Below are positions 4,325-9,751 of a stretch of 9,751 bases of DNA, in pieces. The notes beneath the pieces were generated by a model that saw only the letters and a program-made list of their open reading frames with translations, did no database searches and was not told the origin of the DNA. Made by a program: the position numbers and the translations under genes. Positions within the stretch are counted from its first letter, which is position 1; every line of letters starts with the position of its first letter. Location of the stretch: positions 1 through 9,751 of the forward strand of contig JALOAQ010000104.1 of assembly GCA_023228725.1 (NCBI GenBank), written 5' to 3'. This DNA comes from Bacteroidales bacterium. GTDB taxonomy: Bacteria; Bacteroidota; Bacteroidia; Bacteroidales; ML635J-15.

Positions 4325-6847
4325 ATGAGAAGAAAATTTGCACAAACTTTATTAGACGTAATACAATACAGTAAAGAAGAAGCTATTAGGCTTGGCAACG
4401 ATTATTTGGGTCCTGAACATTTATTCTTAGGAATATTGCGTGAACCTAGTTGCGATGCCATGGAAATACTCAAAAGTTTAGATATAAATACTCTTGAGTT
4501 AAAATCTAAAATAGAAAATCATGTAAAAAACATGAACAATGAATTTACCATGGATGATATGGATAAAGTTGTTCCCACAAAGACAACTGAACGTATTCAA
4601 AAGTTTATGTATTCAGAGGCAATCTCACTTAACAGCGAAGAAATTAATACCGGTCATTTATTATTAGCAATTTTAAAGGTACCAAGTCGTTTTTCACAAT
4701 TATTAGACGAATTAAATATCGAATATGATATGATTAAACTGACTATGGATTTAGGCGAAATTATTGGTCCTTCAAGTTCGCATGATGATGATGACGATGA
4801 TGAGGATGATGATTCTTATAGATCTTCAAAATCTGGCTCTTCTGAATTTAGTTCAAGAAAATCATCATCAAAGTCCTCCACTCCTATGTTAGACAGTTTT
4901 GGAATAGACTTAACTCAAGCAGTAATAGACGGTAAAGTTGATACTATTGTTGGTAGAGACACAGAAATCGAAAGAATATCTCAAATTTTATCTAGGCGTA
5001 AAAAAAATAATCCTGTTTTAATTGGTGAACCAGGCGTGGGTAAATCTGCTATAGTAGAAGGTTTAGCTACTAAAATTGTTCAAAAACGAGTTTCTCATTT
5101 ATTGATTGATAAAAGAGTTGTTGTTTTAGATATGGCTACAATTGTTGCCGGCACAAAATATAGAGGTCAATTTGAGGAAAGAATGAAAGCTATTTTAGAC
5201 GAATTGATTGCAGCACCAGATGTTATTTTATTTATAGACGAAATTCATACTATTGTTGGTGCAGGTGGACTGCCCGGCTCCTTAGATGCTGCAAACATTC
5301 TAAAACCTGCTTTAGCTCGTGGCGAAATTCAATGTATTGGAGCTACAACTTTAGATGAATACCGAAAAAGTATTGAAAAAGATGGAGCTTTAGAAAGGCG
5401 TTTCCAAAAAATAATTGTTGAACCGCCAACAGCAGACGAGACAATAGATATTTTAAAGAAAATTAAAGATAAATACGAAGATCATCATAAAGTTTCATAT
5501 ACAGATAAAGCTTTAGAGGCTTGTGTAAAATTAACTACGCGTTATGTTAGCGATAGAGCCTTACCTGATAAAGCAATTGATGCAATGGACGAAGCAGGTT
5601 CAAGAATGCATATTTCTTCTGCCTCACTTCCAAATAAAATTATTAAGCTTGAAGAAGATTTACAAAAAATTAAAGAAGAAAAAATTAGAGCTGTAAGTCA
5701 GCAAGAATTTGAAAAAGCTGCTGCTAAACGTGATATAGAAAGAGGAATAGAAAGAAGTATAGAGCTTGCTAAAGAAAATTGGCTTAAAGAAATTAACGAA
5801 ATTCGCGAAATAGTAGATGAAGAAAATATTGCCGAAGTAATTGCCATGATGACAGGCGTTCCCGTAAAACGCATTGCACAATCAGAAGGTAATCGTTTAC
5901 TTAATATGGGTGAAGATATCAAAGGTAGCGTAATTGGGCAAGACGAGGCAGTTAAAAAAATTGTTCAAGCAATTCAAAGAAATAGAGCCGGATTGAAAGA
6001 CCCAAATAAACCTATTGGTACTTTTATATTTTTAGGTCCTACAGGAGTTGGAAAAACACAATTAGCAAAAGTTTTGGCAAAATATTTATTCGATAGCGAA
6101 GATACTTTAATTAGAATAGATATGAGCGAATATATGGAAAAATTTTCTGTTTCACGCCTTGTTGGAGCGCCTCCAGGATATGTAGGATATGAAGAAGGTG
6201 GACAACTAACAGAAAAAGTTAGAAGAAAGCCCTACTCTATCGTTTTATTAGATGAAATTGAAAAAGCTCATCCGGATGTTTTTCATATTTTACTTCAAGT
6301 ATTAGACGAAGGACGACTAACTGATAGCTTGGGCAGAAGAATAGATTTTAGAAATACTATTCTTATTATGACTTCAAATATCGGTACACGTCAACTAAGC
6401 GAATATGGACGTGGTGTTGGATTTGAATCTAGTGCCAAAAAAGCTAGTTTTGATACAAATGCAAAAATTATTATTGAAAATGCTTTGAAAAAAACTTTTG
6501 CTCCTGAGTTCTTAAACCGTATAGATGACGTTGTTATGTTTAATGCTTTGTCTAAAGATGATATTTTTAAAATTATTGATATTGAATTAAAAGGTCTGTA
6601 TAAAAGAGTTAAAGATTTAGGATATAATCTTAAACTTACACCTGCTGCTAAAAGCTATATAGCTGAAAAAGGATTTGACCCGAAATTTGGTGCAAGACCT
6701 TTGAAAAGAGCTTTGCAAAAATACGTTGAAGACGCTATGGCAGAAACAATAATAAAAGCTGAAATTAAAAAAGGCGATTCTATTACTGTAGGATTTAGCG
6801 AAAAAACAGGAATTACTATTAAAATAACAAAAGAAATACAAGCTTAA
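4325..6847 (+). CDS. clpC: ATP-dependent Clp protease ATP-binding subunit ClpC
   Basis: This is a cytoplasmic AAA+ unfoldase that threads substrates into ClpP and is central to stress protein quality control. The 840-aa product shows the complete order: Clp N-domain double repeat (about 1-145), AAA-1 with Walker A GEPGVGKS (234-241) and Walker B ILFIDEIH (301-308), pore loop TKYRG (277-281), a short coiled M-domain with a UVR-like stretch (about 437-475), AAA-2 with Walker A GPTGVGKT (571-578), Walker B LLDEIEK (641-647), pore loop GAPPGYVGY (614-622), the ClpP-docking tripeptide VGF (698-700), the arginine-finger region FLNRID (729-734) and sensor 2 GARPLKR (789-795). The short M-domain and VGF loop separate it from ClpB. 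The linker after the N-domain is unusually acidic (13 of 10-plus consecutive positions around 154-163 are Asp or Glu throughout) and then Ser-rich to about 186. The start MRRKFAQTLLDVI is well placed. Confidence 0.95.
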   Translation: MRRKFAQTLLDVIQYSKEEAIRLGNDYLGPEHLFLGILREPSCDAMEILKSLDINTLELKSKIENHVKNMNNEFTMDDMDKVVPTKTTERIQKFMYSEAISLNSEEINTGHLLLAILKVPSRFSQLLDELNIEYDMIKLTMDLGEIIGPSSSHDDDDDDEDDDSYRSSKSGSSEFSSRKSSSKSSTPMLDSFGIDLTQAVIDGKVDTIVGRDTEIERISQILSRRKKNNPVLIGEPGVGKSAIVEGLATKIVQKRVSHLLIDKRVVVLDMATIVAGTKYRGQFEERMKAILDELIAAPDVILFIDEIHTIVGAGGLPGSLDAANILKPALARGEIQCIGATTLDEYRKSIEKDGALERRFQKIIVEPPTADETIDILKKIKDKYEDHHKVSYTDKALEACVKLTTRYVSDRALPDKAIDAMDEAGSRMHISSASLPNKIIKLEEDLQKIKEEKIRAVSQQEFEKAAAKRDIERGIERSIELAKENWLKEINEIREIVDEENIAEVIAMMTGVPVKRIAQSEGNRLLNMGEDIKGSVIGQDEAVKKIVQAIQRNRAGLKDPNKPIGTFIFLGPTGVGKTQLAKVLAKYLFDSEDTLIRIDMSEYMEKFSVSRLVGAPPGYVGYEEGGQLTEKVRRKPYSIVLLDEIEKAHPDVFHILLQVLDEGRLTDSLGRRIDFRNTILIMTSNIGTRQLSEYGRGVGFESSAKKASFDTNAKIIIENALKKTFAPEFLNRIDDVVMFNALSKDDIFKIIDIELKGLYKRVKDLGYNLKLTPAAKSYIAEKGFDPKFGARPLKRALQKYVEDAMAETIIKAEIKKGDSITVGFSEKTGITIKITKEIQA
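4783..4814 (+). other. GAT-triplet tract encoding the acidic ClpC linker
   Basis: A run of GAT/GAC/GAG codons encodes ten consecutive acidic residues (154-163) directly after the N-domain of ClpC, followed by a Ser/Lys-rich stretch to about residue 186. It makes a flexible, highly charged linker between the N-domain and AAA-1, and its triplet composition suggests slippage-driven expansion. Confidence 0.85.
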
Positions 6848-6873
6848 GTTATTTTAATTTAATATATACTAAG

Positions 6874-6890
6874 AAACATATTATATGTTT
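6874..6890. repeat. AT-rich palindrome after clpC
   Basis: AAACATAT and ATATGTTT (6874-6881, 6883-6890) form a perfect palindrome around one base. It could be a weak terminator or a protein-binding site between clpC and the macroglobulin gene. There is no strong T-run right after it, so readthrough into the next gene, 88 nt downstream of clpC, is plausible. Confidence 0.35.
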
Positions 6891-6935
6891 TAACTGAAAT
6901 TGTAAACTTTTTTTTAATTTATTAAACCTTATATT

Positions 6936-9751
6936 ATGAATAGAACTAAAATTTTTTATTGGATTTTTGGCAGTATTTTGGCTGGACTTATTGTTTTTAT
7001 GGTAATTAATATGTTCAGCTCAGATAAAAAACTTAAAATTTCTGACCCAAGCCTTTATAAAGACTATATAGCTGCGTATTCAAATTTTGTAATTTCAAAA
7101 AACGATATGATAGTAATTCAACTTACAGATGAATTTGCATATAAAATAAAATCTCAAAAAGTTAAAAAAAACCTTACAATCAGCCCTAAAGTAAAAGGTG
7201 AAATTACATGGAAAGATAATAATATTATAGAATTTAAACCTGAAGCTCCACTAAAATCGGGACAAGCTTATTATCTTAGTTTAAATTTAAAAAAATTAGA
7301 CTCTGATATTCCAAAAGATTTAAACGAATTTATCTTTAAAGTACAAGTTAAGCACCAGTTTATTGATTTGAATATTGATAAAGTAATTACCACAGACAGA
7401 GAAAATTTTACAAAACAAAATATTGGCGGAACAATAAAATTAACAGATACTGAAAGTTTAGATAATTTAAAAAAATGTATAAGTGCTGATTTAGACGGTA
7501 AAAAATTAAATATTGAAATTGAAAAATCAAATAATAATGAATTTGAGTTTATTATAAAAGATATAATAAGAACAAATAAGTCGCAAAATTTAAAAATAAC
7601 TTGTGATGGAAAAGAAATAGGTTCTAGTTCACAATTTACTCGCAAAATCGAAGTCCCCTCACTTGATGAATTTAAAGTTCTTGATATTCAAGTAAATCAG
7701 TATCCAGAACAATATGTAAATATAATTTTTAGCGACCCTATTAAAGAAGACCAATTGCTAAATGGAATAATTGATATAGAAGATGTTTATAATTTAAAAT
7801 ATTTTATTGTTGACAATAATATAAAGATTATTCCTAGCGACAGATTAGATAATAAATATTTATTAAATATTAATTCAGCTGTTAAAAACATACACAACAA
7901 AAAATTAAACAAATCAATTATTGAAGAATTAAACTTTAAAATGCGTAAACCTGAATTAAATTTTACTGACAATGGAGTTATACTGCCTAGCTCTTCTCAA
8001 GGTCAAGTTATTAGTTTTGAAGCTGTTAATATTAAAGCAGTCCATATTAGAGTAATTAAAATATTTCAGAATAATATATTACAATTTTTACAAAATAATT
8101 CTTTAGATGAATCATATTCTTTAAATAGTGTTGGAAGAGTTGTTAAAACTCAAATTTTAAGTCTTGAACAAACCGATATCGAGAATATAAGCGAATGGAA
8201 TACTTATTTTTTAAATTTGTCGGACTTAATAGAGCCTGACCCAGGGGCTATTTATAGAATAGAAATTGGTTTTACTAAAGAAAATGCTGTTTATCCCTGC
8301 GAAGAAACTTTAACAAAAGAAAGAAATGAAGAAAATAAAGATTTGAATAAAATTAACTCCAATGATGATTGGGATTGGTTTACAAATTATTATTATTATG
8401 ATTATGATGATGACTATTATTATGATGATGATGATGACTATTATTACGACTATTATTATTATGATGATGACTACGAAAATTCATATGAAAACCCATGCAA
8501 AGCAGAGTATTATGGCTATAGAAAAGCATTACGATTTAATATTTTGGCAACAGATATAGGAATAGTTTCAAAAATAGGAAACGATAAAAAAATATTTACT
8601 TTTGTTACGAATATTTTAACAGCTGAACCCATAAATGGTGCGGAAGTAATAGCTTATGATTTTCAACAACAAATCATTGGTGAAGCTACAACTAATGTTG
8701 ATGGTAAGGCTGAAATAAAATTTAATGATAATATCAAACCATATTTTATTGTTGCAAGTTATAATAATCAAAAATCATATTTAAAATTAGAAAATTACGA
8801 AGCATTGAGCACAAGCGAGTTTGATGTTTGGGGAGATTATAGTCAAGAAGGGACAAAAGCTTTTATTTACGGAGAACGTGGAGTGTGGAGACCTGGAGAT
8901 TCTATATATTTGGGTTTTATTTTACAAGAAACTTATAATCCAATTCCTGAAGGGCATCCAATAGTTTTAGAACTTACAAATCCTAAAGGGCAAGTGGTTT
9001 ATACAGAAAAACAAAATAAGAATAAAAAAGGATTTCATGTTTTTAAATTTAAAACCGAAGCAAACGACCCTACAGGATATTATAACGCAAAGTTTATAAT
9101 TGGCGGTAAAACATTTTCAAAATCTCTAATGGTTGAAACAATACGCCCTAATAGGCTAAATATTGAATTAAATTTAGATAAAAACTATTTGAAAGGAAAT
9201 AGCAGTGTTAATGCCTTAGTTAAAGCAAACTGGCTACACGGTGCTCCTGCTAGTGATTTGCAAACCACAATAGTAATGAGTTTAGAAAATAAGTTTTCTC
9301 CATTTGAAAAATATAAAGATTATTGTTTCGAAAATCAAGCGGTAAACTTTACATTTAATACTCAAACAATTGCTTCAGGAAAAACAAATGCTGATGGTGA
9401 ATTTAAAAATTTATTAAAGTTTAATGATATTAAAAATGCACCCGGAGTGCTTAATGCTACATTAACAACAAAAGTTTTTGAAAAAGGTGGAGAATTTAGC
9501 ATTGATGAAACTAAAGCTATTTACTACCCCTATGATGCTTTTCTAGGAATTAAAATAGCCCAAGATGATGATTATTATTTGCCAATTGACGAAAATCTTA
9601 GTCTAGATATTGTTTTACTTGATTTGGAACAAAAATTAATTAAAGATAATAGAGATCTTGAAGTTTCATTATATCATTTGGATTATTCATGGTGGTATGA
9701 TTTCCAACGAGATGGAGTTGATTATATATCAGCAAATTATAATAATGCAAT
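6936..9751 (+). CDS. Alpha-2-macroglobulin family protein, 3' end outside window
   Basis: The frame is open from the ATG at 6936 to the window end (938 residues); family members in this phylum are often about twice as long. Residues 6-27 (IFYWIFGSILAGL then IVFMVINMF) are a hydrophobic signal anchor with no lipobox Cys, so the protein is probably tethered to the inner membrane with its bulk in the periplasm. Residues about 50-140 resemble an SbsA/Big_5 Ig-like domain (ITWKDNNIIEFKPEAPLKSG). The macroglobulin MG2 motif GERGVWRPGD lies at 646-655, followed by beta-rich MG repeats. Bacterial members are thought to trap proteases or guard the envelope, often with penicillin-binding protein 1C. 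The thioester region would lie beyond the window, so trapping chemistry cannot be judged. An odd Tyr/Asp-only tract (485-513) sits between C455 and C521. The gene follows clpC by 88 nt on the same strand. Confidence 0.88.
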   Translation, partial: MNRTKIFYWIFGSILAGLIVFMVINMFSSDKKLKISDPSLYKDYIAAYSNFVISKNDMIVIQLTDEFAYKIKSQKVKKNLTISPKVKGEITWKDNNIIEFKPEAPLKSGQAYYLSLNLKKLDSDIPKDLNEFIFKVQVKHQFIDLNIDKVITTDRENFTKQNIGGTIKLTDTESLDNLKKCISADLDGKKLNIEIEKSNNNEFEFIIKDIIRTNKSQNLKITCDGKEIGSSSQFTRKIEVPSLDEFKVLDIQVNQYPEQYVNIIFSDPIKEDQLLNGIIDIEDVYNLKYFIVDNNIKIIPSDRLDNKYLLNINSAVKNIHNKKLNKSIIEELNFKMRKPELNFTDNGVILPSSSQGQVISFEAVNIKAVHIRVIKIFQNNILQFLQNNSLDESYSLNSVGRVVKTQILSLEQTDIENISEWNTYFLNLSDLIEPDPGAIYRIEIGFTKENAVYPCEETLTKERNEENKDLNKINSNDDWDWFTNYYYYDYDDDYYYDDDDDYYYDYYYYDDDYENSYENPCKAEYYGYRKALRFNILATDIGIVSKIGNDKKIFTFVTNILTAEPINGAEVIAYDFQQQIIGEATTNVDGKAEIKFNDNIKPYFIVASYNNQKSYLKLENYEALSTSEFDVWGDYSQEGTKAFIYGERGVWRPGDSIYLGFILQETYNPIPEGHPIVLELTNPKGQVVYTEKQNKNKKGFHVFKFKTEANDPTGYYNAKFIIGGKTFSKSLMVETIRPNRLNIELNLDKNYLKGNSSVNALVKANWLHGAPASDLQTTIVMSLENKFSPFEKYKDYCFENQAVNFTFNTQTIASGKTNADGEFKNLLKFNDIKNAPGVLNATLTTKVFEKGGEFSIDETKAIYYPYDAFLGIKIAQDDDYYLPIDENLSLDIVLLDLEQKLIKDNRDLEVSLYHLDYSWWYDFQRDGVDYISANYNNA
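8388..8474 (+). other. Tyr/Asp-only tract within the macroglobulin protein
   Basis: Twenty-nine consecutive codons (residues 485-513) encode only Tyr (16) and Asp (13), in blocks of 1-5, as TAT/TAC and GAT/GAC runs. The tract lies between C455 and C521, which may pair as a disulfide and make it an exposed acidic-aromatic loop just before the MG domains. The TAT/GAT triplet runs are prone to slippage. Confidence 0.95.

Noticed and set aside
5660..5922. Minus-strand ORFs within clpC (5660-5881, 5698-5922, 6617-6841)
   Set aside because: They overlap conserved ClpC coding sequence and read as Phe/Ser-rich shadows.
7271..7645. 124-aa minus-strand ORF
   Set aside because: It lies wholly inside the macroglobulin gene and its Phe/Ser/Ile-rich translation is the usual antisense shadow of AT-rich coding sequence.
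7787..7972. 61-aa minus-strand ORF
   Set aside because: It is antisense to the macroglobulin gene with no promoter or recognisable domain.
8362..8559. Met/Ile-rich 65-aa plus-strand ORF
   Set aside because: It is an out-of-frame reading of the Tyr/Asp codon runs (TAT GAT read as ATT ATG).

Overview
The window is strongly AT-rich and looks like a chromosomal segment of a low-GC member of the Bacteroidota. Evidence for this: start codons lack Shine-Dalgarno sequences, several upstream regions carry TAnnTTTG boxes (the -7 element of the Bacteroidota housekeeping promoter), and the gene content (HutI, a ClpC-type Clp ATPase, a large alpha-2-macroglobulin-family protein with an N-terminal anchor) is typical of that phylum. 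Genus cannot be told from the sequence.

Layout. Positions 1-157 hold about three tandem copies of a 44-bp unit. On the minus strand, hutI (imidazolonepropionase, 1719 to 469) is followed after 68 nt by a 56-aa winged-helix protein (400 to 230) and a terminator-like hairpin. A 628-nt gap (1720-2347) holds no credible ORF but is rich in RNA-like structure: a sigma-54-type promoter, an exact 30-nt hairpin sequence present twice, a downstream second hairpin at each copy whose stem differs but still pairs, a terminator, and a 16-bp inverted repeat. Two tandem paralogous genes of an unrecognised family (2348-2830 and 2923-3414) follow, separated by a strong terminator. Next comes a probable stand-alone noncoding RNA (about 3485-3646), rod-shaped and 6S-like, with its own promoter and terminator. 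It converges on a minus-strand gene (4046 to 3636) for a small BECR/PBECR-like nuclease-domain protein. A 278-nt divergent promoter region leads to clpC (4325-6847). The last gene (6936 to beyond 9751) encodes an alpha-2-macroglobulin-family protein cut by the window end.

How they work together. hutI serves histidine catabolism but stands apart from any other hut gene. ClpC is a protein-unfolding ATPase for ClpP, and the macroglobulin is an envelope protein; they share strand and may be co-transcribed, though no functional link is evident. The centre of the window (1720-4046) is accessory in character: duplicated RNA element, tandem paralogs of unknown function, and an orphan nuclease-like gene. 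The most original signals are the duplicated two-hairpin RNA element beside a sigma-54 promoter, and a 29-residue tract made only of Tyr and Asp inside the macroglobulin.
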